64,000 nt of DNA from Lentisalinibacter sediminis (lineage in GTDB: Bacteria > Pseudomonadota > Gammaproteobacteria > Steroidobacterales > Woeseiaceae). Positions 28,121 through 35,637 of this stretch are shown one piece after another. Where the stretch lies: assembly GCF_040706615.1 (NCBI RefSeq), contig NZ_JAPDRF010000001.1, positions 496,001 through 560,000 on the forward strand, in the 5' to 3' direction. Under the pieces are notes generated by a model. It was not told where the DNA came from, did not search any database, and saw only the letters and a list, made by a program, of their open reading frames with translations. Position 1 is the stretch's first letter. Each line of letters opens with the position of its first letter. A program made the translations under genes and the position numbers.

Positions 28121-28172
28121 GTTCTCCGTCTGATCACGGGCCCGGCACTCAGGCGGCCACTCTGCGGAGAAC
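28121..28172 (-). promoter_or_regulatory. Riboswitch expression platform: anti-SD and SD of metB
   Basis: The metB ribosome site lies in CGGAGAAC (28128 to 28121 on the minus strand). An exact complement GTTCTCCG occurs upstream in the same RNA (28172 to 28165). Pairing them gives an 8-bp helix that buries the Shine-Dalgarno sequence. No terminator hairpin with a U-tract lies between the aptamer and metB, so control is predicted at translation initiation. Confidence 0.75.
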
Positions 28173-28218
28173 TCGAGGAAGGTGCCTCGCCCATCGGTAT
28201 CGCTACCGCTGCTCGGAC

Positions 28219-28339
28219 ACTCATCTTTCGCTCAGCACCTTTTTCGCGCTGCCGCAGGAGTTGGCACCTTTTCAGGCTGGTTAGGCCTGAAGGTTGCCCC
28301 GGCGTCGTCGGGCCCTTCCCTCAGCCGGTCTCGATGAGT
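28219..28339 (-). promoter_or_regulatory. SAM-I (S-box) riboswitch aptamer
   Basis: Minus-strand RNA from 28339 to 28219. P1 is formed by ACTCATC (28339-28333) and GATGAGT (28225-28219). Between them come the S-box core elements: a GCTGAGGGAAGGGCCC segment, GCCGGGGCAACC, a P3 hairpin TTCAGGC/GCCTGAA, GGTGCCAACTCCTGC with P4 (CTGC/GCAG), and the closing GAGCGAAAGATGAG. Order and conserved bases match the SAM-I class rather than SAM-II. It lies just upstream of metB and downstream of a good sigma-70 promoter. High SAM should switch off the metB-metY-metX operon. Confidence 0.92.
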
Positions 28340-28346
28340 AGCGGCG

Positions 28347-28376
28347 ACTATAGTGTCCGTCCGCGGCCGCCGTCAA
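28347..28376 (-). promoter_or_regulatory. Promoter of the met operon
   Basis: On the minus strand TTGACG (28376-28371) and TATAGT (28352-28347) are 18 bp apart. Transcription would start near 28340, so the RNA begins essentially at the first base of the riboswitch P1 helix. Confidence 0.75.
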
Positions 28377-28436
28377 CCGTTGTTTGGTTACAGCGGAAAT
28401 CGTTACTTCGAGCCGGATGTGGCAGCACAGACCCTG

Positions 28437-28465
28437 TTGACCGGGCCGTCGAATTGCATTAATGT
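28437..28465 (+). promoter_or_regulatory. Promoter of the his operon
   Basis: TTGACC (28437-28442), 17-bp spacer, TAATGT (28460-28465). The -10 region overlaps the left half of the 24-bp palindrome, as expected for a repressible promoter. Confidence 0.6.
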
Positions 28466-28484
28466 ATTAACGCGTTAATACATT
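28461..28484 (+). promoter_or_regulatory. Perfect 24-bp palindromic operator in front of the TrpR-family gene and hisG
   Basis: The half-sites are AATGTATTAACG and CGTTAATACATT, an exact inverted repeat centred at 28472.5. It ends 8 nt before the regulator's ATG and overlaps the predicted -10 box. The central 18 bp (GTATTAACG and its complement) resemble the geometry of E. coli TrpR operators (GTACTAGTT half-site). The product of the next gene is the likely ligand. Confidence 0.75.
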
Positions 28485-28492
28485 GGTACGGC

Positions 28493-28801
28493 ATGAAACC
28501 CAACCGCGAGACGAGTGCGCGCCGGGCGGCGCGAGAGCAGACGGCGCTGTGCGAGGCACTGGTCGCCATGCGCGGCGCCGACGAGATGCGCGCCCTGCTC
28601 GCCGACCTGTGTACGCCGGCAGAACTGCAGGCACTCGTCGACCGCTGGCGTGTGGTGCAACTGCTCGACGAAGGTCTGCCCTATCGCCGGATCAATGAGC
28701 TGACCGGCGTCAGCGTGACGACAATCGGCCGGGTAGCACGGTTTCTCGCCGACGGCTTCGGCGGCTACCGCACGGCGCTGGAGCGAACCCGCAAGGAATG
28801 A
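28493..28801 (+). CDS. hisR: TrpR/YerC-family regulator, probable repressor of histidine biosynthesis
   Basis: 102 residues, the usual size for the TrpR/YerC-YecD superfamily. The helix-turn-helix is PYRRINELTGVSVTTIGRVA (about 63-82), preceded by the conserved helix CTPAELQALVDRWRVVQLL. It is the first gene of the his transcript (hisG starts 37 nt later) and is preceded by a perfect palindrome, so autoregulation together with the his genes is likely. TrpR itself senses tryptophan; the location suggests a histidine-linked signal here. The name hisR follows comparable regulator-his arrangements and is an inference. Confidence 0.8.
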   Translation: MKPNRETSARRAAREQTALCEALVAMRGADEMRALLADLCTPAELQALVDRWRVVQLLDEGLPYRRINELTGVSVTTIGRVARFLADGFGGYRTALERTRKE

Positions 28802-28838
28802 CACGGAGCCGCCGACGCGTCTCCCCGAGGAACCCCGA

Positions 28839-29741
28839 ATGCAGAGCGAAACCCCGCGGCTGAAGATCGCGATCCAGAAATCCGGACGCCTGACCGAGCA
28901 CTGTCTCGATCTCCTGTCCCGGTGCGGCCTGAAGTACACACAGAGCAAGGACCAGCTGTTCTGCTTCGGCGAGAACATGCCCATCGACATCCTGCTGGTG
29001 CGCGACGACGACATCCCGGGCCTGGTCGCCGACGACGTCTGTGATCTCGGCATCGCGGGTCTGAACGTGATCCACGAGAAGCGTCTGCACGGTGACGGCA
29101 ACGGCGCGCTGTCCAACTTCGAGGTCATCCGCGGGCTGGACTTCGGCCACTGCCGGCTGTGCATCGCCGCTCCCGACGACCTGCCCTACGAGGGACCGGC
29201 CTCTCTCGCCGGCCGGCGCATCGCGACCAGTTACCCGGGCGTGCTCGCGGGATTCCTGCGCGAGGCCGGTATCGAGGCCGAGATCGTCCACTTTTCCGGC
29301 GCGGTGGAGATCGCCCCCCGACTGGGACGGGCCGACTTCATCTGCGACCTGGTGTCCACCGGCTCGACGCTTGCGGCCAATCAGCTGCGCGAGGTGGCGA
29401 CCGTGCTCGAGAGCGAAGCGGCGCTGATACGCACCGCTGCCGAGCTGCCGCAGGCGAAGATCGAGTGGATCGAGCGTCTGCTGATGCGCATCGAGGGCGT
29501 GCAGCAGGTGCGCGAAAGCAAGTACATCATGCTGCATGCGCCGCGCAGCGCGCTGGCCGAGATCACGCGGCTGCTGCCGGGATCCGAGGCGCCCACCATC
29601 CTGCCGCTGGAGGGGCGAGAGGACCGCGTCGCCGTGCACGCGGTCTGCCGCGAGAATGTATTCTGGGAGACCCTCGAGAATCTGAAAGAGGCCGGTGCCA
29701 GCGCCATGCTGGTGCTGCCGGTCGAGAAAATGCTCGCCTGA
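28839..29741 (+). CDS. hisG: ATP phosphoribosyltransferase, long form
   Basis: 300 residues. It catalyses the first step of histidine synthesis. The long form is shown by the C-terminal ACT-like regulatory domain (about 225-300, with HAVCRENVFWETLENLKEAG), which binds histidine, so no HisZ subunit is needed. IAIQKSGRLTEHCLDLL at the start, GLDFGHCRLCIAAP and the PRPP loop DLVSTGSTLAANQLRE are typical. Confidence 0.95.
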   Translation: MQSETPRLKIAIQKSGRLTEHCLDLLSRCGLKYTQSKDQLFCFGENMPIDILLVRDDDIPGLVADDVCDLGIAGLNVIHEKRLHGDGNGALSNFEVIRGLDFGHCRLCIAAPDDLPYEGPASLAGRRIATSYPGVLAGFLREAGIEAEIVHFSGAVEIAPRLGRADFICDLVSTGSTLAANQLREVATVLESEAALIRTAAELPQAKIEWIERLLMRIEGVQQVRESKYIMLHAPRSALAEITRLLPGSEAPTILPLEGREDRVAVHAVCRENVFWETLENLKEAGASAMLVLPVEKMLA

Positions 29742-29770
29742 TGCGGAGTCGACGAAAGACGGAGCCGACC

Positions 29771-31090
29771 ATGTCCCTGACCCTTTATCGATGGAACGAA
29801 CTCGACGATGCAGCCCGCGAGGATCTGCTGCGACGGCCGGCGGTCGCCGCCGGCGCCTCGGTGGAGGCCACCGTGCGGGAGATCCTGGCTGCCGTGCGCG
29901 CGGACGGCGATGCTGCCGTGCGCCGGCTGACCCGCGAGCTGGACCGCGCCGAGATCGACGAACTGCGTGTGCCGGAGGAAGCCTTCGCGGCCGCGGAAGC
30001 CGGGCTCGGCCGTGAGGCGGTCGCCGCCATCGACCGTGCCATCGAGACCGTCGATAGCTTCCACCGCGCCCAGTTGCCGCAGCCGGTGCGGGTGGAGACC
30101 GCCCCCGGCGTGGTCTGCGAGCGGCTCAGCCATCCGCTCGACGCAGTGGGACTGTACGTGCCGGCCGGTACGGCGCCCCTGCCCTCGGCCGCCATCATGC
30201 TGGCCGTCCCGGCGACCATCGCCGGCTGCCCGGAGCGCATCCTGTGCACGCCGCCGCGCCCGGACGGCACGGCGGACCCGGCGGTGCTGGCCGCCGCGCG
30301 GCGCTCCGGTGCCACCGCCGTCTACCGCATGGGCGGGGCACAGGCGGTCGCCGCCATGGCCTACGGGACCGCGTCCGTCCCGCGAGTGAACAAGATCTTC
30401 GGCCCCGGCAATGCCTGGGTCACGGCCGCCAAGAGCCTGGTGGCGGCGGACCCGGACGGCGCCGCCCTGGACATGCCGGCAGGGCCGTCCGAGGTGCTGG
30501 TCATCGCCGACGGCGACGCGGATCCGGCGTTCGTGGCCTCGGACCTGCTGTCCCAGGCCGAGCACGGACCGGACTCCCAGGTCTTCCTGGTCACGCCGGA
30601 TGCGGCGCTGGCGGAAGCCGTTGCCGCGGCGCTGGAGGAACAGACGGAGGCGCTGGGCCGCGGTAGCATCGTGCGCGAGGCCCTGTCCCACAGCGCCGTC
30701 ATCATCGTCGACGATCTCGCCGAGGCCGTGCGGGTCAGCAACGCCTATGCGCCCGAGCACCTGATCGTGCAGGCGGCGGACGCCCGCAGCTGGCTGCCCC
30801 GCATCCGCAATGCCGGCTCGGTGTTCCTGGGCCCGTGGACGCCCGAGTCCATGGGCGACTACTGCAGCGGCACCAACCACGTGCTGCCCACCTACGGTTA
30901 CGCACGCACCTACAGCGGTCTCGGCGTCGACCAGTTCCTGCGCCACATGACGGTACAGGAGCTCAGTGCCGCCGGGCTGGAGGGATTGGGGCCCACCGCG
31001 GTCACGCTCGCCGGCCTCGAGGGGCTGGACGCTCACGCGCGCGCGGTCACCCTGCGCCTCGAGAAGATCCGCCGGCGGACGGTCGCATGA
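29771..31090 (+). CDS. hisD: Histidinol dehydrogenase
   Basis: 439 residues from ATG 29771 with GGAG 6 nt upstream. The zinc- and NAD-dependent enzyme makes histidine from histidinol in two oxidations. AIDRAIETVDSFHRAQLP, GLYVPAGTAPLPSAAIM, KIFGPGNAWVTAAK, LLSQAEHGPDSQVFL with metal-ligand residues, and VFLGPWTPESMGDYCSGTNH are present. Its TGA overlaps the hisC ATG. Confidence 0.96.
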   Translation: MSLTLYRWNELDDAAREDLLRRPAVAAGASVEATVREILAAVRADGDAAVRRLTRELDRAEIDELRVPEEAFAAAEAGLGREAVAAIDRAIETVDSFHRAQLPQPVRVETAPGVVCERLSHPLDAVGLYVPAGTAPLPSAAIMLAVPATIAGCPERILCTPPRPDGTADPAVLAAARRSGATAVYRMGGAQAVAAMAYGTASVPRVNKIFGPGNAWVTAAKSLVAADPDGAALDMPAGPSEVLVIADGDADPAFVASDLLSQAEHGPDSQVFLVTPDAALAEAVAAALEEQTEALGRGSIVREALSHSAVIIVDDLAEAVRVSNAYAPEHLIVQAADARSWLPRIRNAGSVFLGPWTPESMGDYCSGTNHVLPTYGYARTYSGLGVDQFLRHMTVQELSAAGLEGLGPTAVTLAGLEGLDAHARAVTLRLEKIRRRTVA

Positions 31091-32160
31091 GCGACGCGGT
31101 GCTTGCACTCGCGCGGCCGGAGATCCGGGCGCTGAAGGCCTACGAACCGGCGGGCTATGCGCCTGACGCCGTGCGCCTCAATGCCAACGAGGCGCCCTGG
31201 CGAGCGGGCGGCGACGCGAGTGAACGCGGTCTGAACCGCTATCCCGAGGCCCGGCCGGGCGCACTGACCGCGCTGCTCGCCGAACACTACGCGGCGAGCC
31301 CGGAGGAGACCTTCGTGACGCGGGGAACCAGCGAGGCGATCGACCTGCTGATCCGCTGCTTCTGCCGCCCCGGACTGGACGACATCGTGATCTGCCCGCC
31401 CACCTTCGGCATGTATCAGGTCTACGCCGACATCCAGAATGCGGGCGTACGACGGGTGCCGCTGCTCGCGCCGGATTTCCGCGTCGATGCCGGGAGCCTC
31501 CTGGCAGGCTGGGACGAGCGCTGCCGACTGCTGTTCCTGACCTCGCCCAACAACCCCACGGGAAACAGCATCCCTCCGGCAGTGATCGGCGCGCTCTGCG
31601 AAGGGCTCGCCGGCCGCGGGCTGGTGGTGCTGGACGCGGCCTACGTGGAATTCGGCGGCGAGGACCCCTGCCCCGCCCTGTTGGCCGCGCACGACAATCT
31701 GGTGGTGCTGCGCACCCTGTCGAAGGCCTACGGACTGGCCGGCGCCCGCTGCGGCGTCGCGCTCGGCCGGCCCGCCGTCGTGCGTCTGCTGGGCAAGGTG
31801 ATGCCGCCCTACGCGATCCCGACGCCGACGGTGGAGGCGGCCACGGCCGCCGTCGTTAACGAGTCCTTCCGGATCATGCCCGAGCGCATCCGTGCGCTAT
31901 GCGACGAGCGCGAGCGCGTCCGCGAGGCGCTGGAGGGGTGCCCGGCCGTCTTGCAGGTATGGCCGAGCGACGCCAACTTCCTGCTGGTGCGATTCCGCGA
32001 CAGCACCGATGCCCTCGCCCGCGCCCGGCACGCCGGCCTGCTGCTGCGGGACTTCGGCGGCGAGCCGGGGCTCGAGAACTGTCTGCGCATCACCATCGGC
32101 GAGGCCGCGGACAACGAACGGCTGCTCGCGGCCCTCGGCCGCCAGGCGGTGCGCGCATGA
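31087..32160 (+). CDS. hisC: Histidinol-phosphate aminotransferase
   Basis: 357 residues, ATG 31087 in an ATGA overlap with hisD. Fold-type I PLP enzyme: RLNANEAPW at the N-terminus, FLTSPNNPTGN, DAAYVEFGG and catalytic Lys213 in TLSKAYGLAGARCG. It transaminates imidazole-acetol phosphate. It ends in another ATGA overlap with hisB. Confidence 0.95.
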   Translation: MSDAVLALARPEIRALKAYEPAGYAPDAVRLNANEAPWRAGGDASERGLNRYPEARPGALTALLAEHYAASPEETFVTRGTSEAIDLLIRCFCRPGLDDIVICPPTFGMYQVYADIQNAGVRRVPLLAPDFRVDAGSLLAGWDERCRLLFLTSPNNPTGNSIPPAVIGALCEGLAGRGLVVLDAAYVEFGGEDPCPALLAAHDNLVVLRTLSKAYGLAGARCGVALGRPAVVRLLGKVMPPYAIPTPTVEAATAAVVNESFRIMPERIRALCDERERVREALEGCPAVLQVWPSDANFLLVRFRDSTDALARARHAGLLLRDFGGEPGLENCLRITIGEAADNERLLAALGRQAVRA

Positions 32161-33224
32161 GCGGGCTGCGGGTCCTGTTCGTCGACCGGGACGGCACGCT
32201 GATCGAGGAGCCTGCCGACGAGCAGGTGGACCGTCTCGACAAGGTGCGGCTGGTTCCGGGCGTCATCCCGGCGTTGTTGCGCCTGAAGGCGGCGGGCTAC
32301 CGCTTCGTGCTGGTCTCCAACCAGGACGGCCTGGGCACCGAGTCCTTCCCCGAAGACGATTTCCGCCTGCCCCACGAACACATGCGCGCGCTGTTCGCCA
32401 GCCAGGGCATCACCTTCGACGAGGAGTTCATCTGCCCCCATTTCGAGACGGACGGCTGCGCCTGCCGCAAACCCGCCACCGGCCTCCTGACGCGATACCT
32501 CGCGGCAAACACGCTGGACCTCGAGCGCAGCGCCGTGGTGGGCGACCGGGAGACGGATGCCCGCCTCGCCGAGGCCATCGGCATCCCGGGCCTGCGTCTG
32601 GGCGAGGACGGGCTGGACTGGAGCGGCATCGCCCATCGGCTTTGCGCCCTGCCCCGCCGCGCGAGCGTCACCCGCAACACCCGGGAGACACGCATCACGG
32701 CCGCCGTGGACCTGGATCGGGAAGGCGGCAACCGCATCGCCACGGGTATCGGCTTCTTCGACCACATGTTGGAACAGATCGCCACCCACGGCGGCTTCTC
32801 GCTGCGCCTGAGCTGCGACGGCGATCTGCACGTCGATGAACACCACAGCGTCGAGGACGTGGCGCTCGCGCTCGGCGAAGCCATCCGCGAGGCTCTCGGC
32901 GACAAGCGCGGCATCGGCCGCTTTGGCTTCGTACTGCCCATGGACGAGGCCCAGGCCCGTATCGCGCTGGACCTCTCCGGCCGGCCCTATTTCGTCTTCC
33001 GCGGCGCGTTTCCGCGGGACCGGGTGGGCGAGTTGCCCACCGAGATGGTGACCCATTTCTTCCGTTCCCTCGCCGACGCGCTGCGCGCGACGCTGCACGT
33101 CGAGGTGGAGGGGGAGAACGCTCACCACATGGTGGAGATCTGCTTCAAGGGTTTCGGTCGCACGCTGCGCCAGGCCCTGCGTATCGAGGGAGACGCCCTG
33201 CCTTCCTCGAAGGGGACGCTGTAG
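32157..33224 (+). CDS. hisB: Bifunctional histidinol-phosphatase / imidazoleglycerol-phosphate dehydratase
   Basis: 355 residues, the fused enterobacterial-type HisB. Residues 1-165 form a HAD phosphatase (FVDRDGTLIEEP with Asp10/Asp12, a CPHFETDGCACRKP zinc loop, VVGDRETDA). Residues from about 170 form the dehydratase, with GIGFFDHMLEQIATHGG, HHSVEDVALALG and the C-terminal HHMVEICFKGFGRTLRQAL carrying manganese-binding histidines. The two activities catalyse steps 6 and 8 of the pathway. Confidence 0.96.
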   Translation: MSGLRVLFVDRDGTLIEEPADEQVDRLDKVRLVPGVIPALLRLKAAGYRFVLVSNQDGLGTESFPEDDFRLPHEHMRALFASQGITFDEEFICPHFETDGCACRKPATGLLTRYLAANTLDLERSAVVGDRETDARLAEAIGIPGLRLGEDGLDWSGIAHRLCALPRRASVTRNTRETRITAAVDLDREGGNRIATGIGFFDHMLEQIATHGGFSLRLSCDGDLHVDEHHSVEDVALALGEAIREALGDKRGIGRFGFVLPMDEAQARIALDLSGRPYFVFRGAFPRDRVGELPTEMVTHFFRSLADALRATLHVEVEGENAHHMVEICFKGFGRTLRQALRIEGDALPSSKGTL

Positions 33225-33226
33225 CC

Positions 33227-33835
33227 ATGGCGGGCTCCCGTGACGTCGTGATCGTCGGCTCCGGCGGTGCCAACATCGCCTCACTGACCGGGGCGCTGGA
33301 GCGCCTCGGCACGGACGCGGCCCTCAGCACCGACGTCGACGAAATCCGCGGCGCACGCGCGGTGATCCTGCCCGGCGTCGGCGCCGCGGCGGACGCCATG
33401 GCACGGCTGCATTCCTTCGGCCTCGACGCATTGCTCCCCACGCTCGCGCAGCCCGTGCTCGGCATCTGCCTCGGCATGCAGCTGCTGGCCGCCGGCTCCG
33501 AGGAGGACGACGCGGACTGCCTCGGCGTCGTCCCCGGACGCGCCCGACGGCTGCCGGCCTCACCGGAGCTGCCCGTACCGCACATGGGCTGGAACCGGGT
33601 GCGCAAGGAAGGCGAATCGGTACTCCTGCGGGACGTGCCCGACGGCGCACATTTCTATTTCATCCACAGTTACGCGCTGCCGGTGGCGGACACCACCACC
33701 GGACGCACCGAGTACGGTAGCGAGTTCACGGCCGTCTTCGAGAGCGGCAATTTCTTCGCGACCCAGTTTCACCCGGAGCGCTCCTCCGCCCACGGCGCGA
33801 CCGTGCTCGGGAATTTCCTGGAGTACGCGCTGTGA
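33227..33835 (+). CDS. hisH: Imidazole glycerol phosphate synthase, glutaminase subunit
   Basis: 202 residues, class I glutamine amidotransferase. Nucleophile Cys81 in GICLGMQLL, His182 and Glu184 in FHPERS. It feeds ammonia to HisF. The stop overlaps the GTG start of hisA. FYFIHSYA is the usual HisH motif. Confidence 0.95.
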   Translation: MAGSRDVVIVGSGGANIASLTGALERLGTDAALSTDVDEIRGARAVILPGVGAAADAMARLHSFGLDALLPTLAQPVLGICLGMQLLAAGSEEDDADCLGVVPGRARRLPASPELPVPHMGWNRVRKEGESVLLRDVPDGAHFYFIHSYALPVADTTTGRTEYGSEFTAVFESGNFFATQFHPERSSAHGATVLGNFLEYAL

Positions 33836-34572
33836 TCGTGATGCCGGCCATCGATCTGCGCGGCGGGCGCTGCGTGCGGCTGTTCCAGGGCGAGTTCGAC
33901 GCCGAGACCGGCTACGACCACGACCCGCTGGAACTCGCACTGGAGTATCAGTCGGCCGGCTGCCGTGAACTGCACGTCGTGGATCTGGACGGGGCCCGCA
34001 CCGGCGATCCCGCCAATCTGGACATTATCCGCGCGATCGCCGCCGGGACGACGATGACCGTGCAGGTGGGCGGCGGCATCCGTGACCAGGAGCGCCTGGA
34101 GCGGCTGCTCGGCTGCGGTGTCGATCGCGTGGTGATCGGCAGCCTGGCGGTGAACCGCCCCGAGACGGTCACAGGCTGGCTGCGCGAGGCGGGGCCGGAG
34201 CGGATCGTGATCGCGCTGGACGTGCGGCTGGACGACCACGGCATCCCCCGGGTGACCAGCCACGGCTGGACGCGGGACTCGGAGCTGACGCTGTGGCAGG
34301 CGGTGGAGCGCTTTACCGAGCCGCGCTTGCACCACGTGCTTTGCACCGACATCAGCCGGGACGGCGCGCTGACCGGACCCAACGTGGACCTGTACGGGGA
34401 ATTCGTCTCCCGCTTCCCGGATATCGGCCTGCAGGCCTCCGGCGGCGTGCGGGACGTGAACGACCTGGAGGCGCTCAGGCGCTCGGGCGCCGCCGCGGCG
34501 ATCACCGGCAAAGCGCTGCTGGAAGGCACGCTGACGAGAGAGGAGCTGCGGTCATTCTCGCGCGACGCATAA
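33832..34572 (+). CDS. hisA: ProFAR isomerase
   Basis: 246 residues, GTG start at 33832 in a GTGA overlap with hisH. Half-barrel duplicated TIM barrel: catalytic Asp8 in MPAIDLRGG, second Asp in CTDISRDGALTGPN, phosphate-binding VGGGIRD and ASGGVRDVNDL. The last 19 nt overlap the start of hisF. Confidence 0.95.
   Translation: MIVMPAIDLRGGRCVRLFQGEFDAETGYDHDPLELALEYQSAGCRELHVVDLDGARTGDPANLDIIRAIAAGTTMTVQVGGGIRDQERLERLLGCGVDRVVIGSLAVNRPETVTGWLREAGPERIVIALDVRLDDHGIPRVTSHGWTRDSELTLWQAVERFTEPRLHHVLCTDISRDGALTGPNVDLYGEFVSRFPDIGLQASGGVRDVNDLEALRRSGAAAAITGKALLEGTLTREELRSFSRDA
34541..34556 (+). promoter_or_regulatory. hisF ribosome site and AUU start codon
   Basis: AGGAG at 34541-34545 lies 8 nt before ATT 34554-34556. 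No ATG, GTG or TTG exists in the hisF frame between this point and the catalytic Asp codon. The Shine-Dalgarno spacing and the family's N-terminus both select ATT. Confidence 0.72.
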
Positions 34573-35321
34573 TCCCCTGCCTGGACGTCCGGGACGGCCG
34601 CGTCGTCAAGGGTGTGCGCTTCCGCAATCACCGGGACGTGGGCGACATCCTGGACCTGGCCCGGCGCTATCGGGACGAGGGCGCCGACGAACTGGTCTTC
34701 TACGACATCACGGCCAGCCCCGACGGACGCTCCGTGGACCGCAGCTGGGTCTCCCGGGTGGCGGCCGTGCTCGATATCCCTTTCTGCGTCGCCGGCGGCA
34801 TCCGCAGCCTCGAGGACGCGGAGAGCGTACTGAACCGGGGCGCCGACAAGATCTCGATCAACAGCCCGGCGCTCGCCGACCCGGAGCTGATCACCCGGCT
34901 CGCCTCCCGCTTCGGCGTACAGTGCGTGGTGGTGGGCATCGACAGCCGGGAGGAAGACGGCGACTGGTTCGTCTATCAGTACACCGGCGACCCGGACCGA
35001 ACGACGGCGACCCGCCGCCGGACCCTGGACTGGGTGGCCGAGGTCCAGCGCCGCGGCGCCGGCGAGATCGTGCTGAACTGCATGAATCAGGACGGCGTGC
35101 GCGAGGGCTACGACCTCGGCCAGCTCGCCGCGGTGCGTGGGGTCTGTGGCATCCCGCTGATCGCCTCCGGCGGCGCCGGCGCGCCCGAACATTTCCTGGC
35201 GGCGTTCGCGCAAGCCCGCGTCGATGGCGCGCTGGCGGCGAGCGTCTTCCACAGCGGCGAGATCCATATCGCAGAACTGAAACGCTGGCTGGCCGACCGC
35301 GGCATAGAGATGAGGGTCTGA
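34554..35321 (+). CDS. hisF: Imidazole glycerol phosphate synthase, cyclase subunit, AUU start
   Basis: 255 residues counted from ATT 34554. That choice makes the protein (M)LARRIIPCLDV, identical in register to other HisF proteins and placing catalytic Asp at residue 11. The second catalytic Asp is in LNCMNQDGVREGYDL. GGIRSLEDAESVLNRGADKI and SGGAGAPEHFL are standard phosphate-loop regions. The nearest canonical start upstream is more than 250 nt away inside hisA, and the next downstream would delete Asp11. It overlaps hisA by 19 nt. A one-base sequencing error (ATG to ATT) is the alternative. Confidence 0.9.
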   Translation: MLARRIIPCLDVRDGRVVKGVRFRNHRDVGDILDLARRYRDEGADELVFYDITASPDGRSVDRSWVSRVAAVLDIPFCVAGGIRSLEDAESVLNRGADKISINSPALADPELITRLASRFGVQCVVVGIDSREEDGDWFVYQYTGDPDRTTATRRRTLDWVAEVQRRGAGEIVLNCMNQDGVREGYDLGQLAAVRGVCGIPLIASGGAGAPEHFLAAFAQARVDGALAASVFHSGEIHIAELKRWLADRGIEMRV

Positions 35322-35325
35322 GGCT

Positions 35326-35637
35326 ATGGCAGAAGAACGGGACCCGGCCTTCCTCCGGGAACTGGAACAGGTGATCCGCGCGCGCCTCGACACCCAGGCG
35401 CCACAGAGCTACACGGCACGCCTCGTGGCCGGCGGCAAGGCCCGGGTGGCGCAGAAGGTGGCCGAGGAAGCGGTGGAAACGGCGCTGGCCAGCGCCACCG
35501 ACGCGGGCAGCAACGCGGTCGTCGGCGAGGCCGCCGACCTGGTCTATCACCTGCTCGTTCTACTGGCGGTCGAAGGCCTCGATCTGGCGGATGTGGCGGC
35601 CGAGCTCGAGGCCCGCCACCGCAGCCTCACCCGCTGA
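35326..35637 (+). CDS. hisE: Phosphoribosyl-ATP pyrophosphatase
   Basis: 103 residues, an all-alpha MazG-like fold. KVAEEAVETALAS and GEAADLVYHLLVLL carry the acidic metal-binding residues. It hydrolyses PR-ATP, step 2 of the pathway. In many proteobacteria hisI (PR-AMP cyclohydrolase) sits just before it or is fused to it. Here neither is seen, so hisI must lie elsewhere. Its last 11 nt overlap the end of the convergent lysAC gene. Confidence 0.93.
   Translation: MAEERDPAFLRELEQVIRARLDTQAPQSYTARLVAGGKARVAQKVAEEAVETALASATDAGSNAVVGEAADLVYHLLVLLAVEGLDLADVAAELEARHRSLTR

Noticed and set aside
28117..28224. N-terminal extension of metB from an ATG at 28224
   Set aside because: The extra residues lie inside the riboswitch and its expression platform and do not resemble the family. 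The ATG at 28116 has a proper ribosome site.
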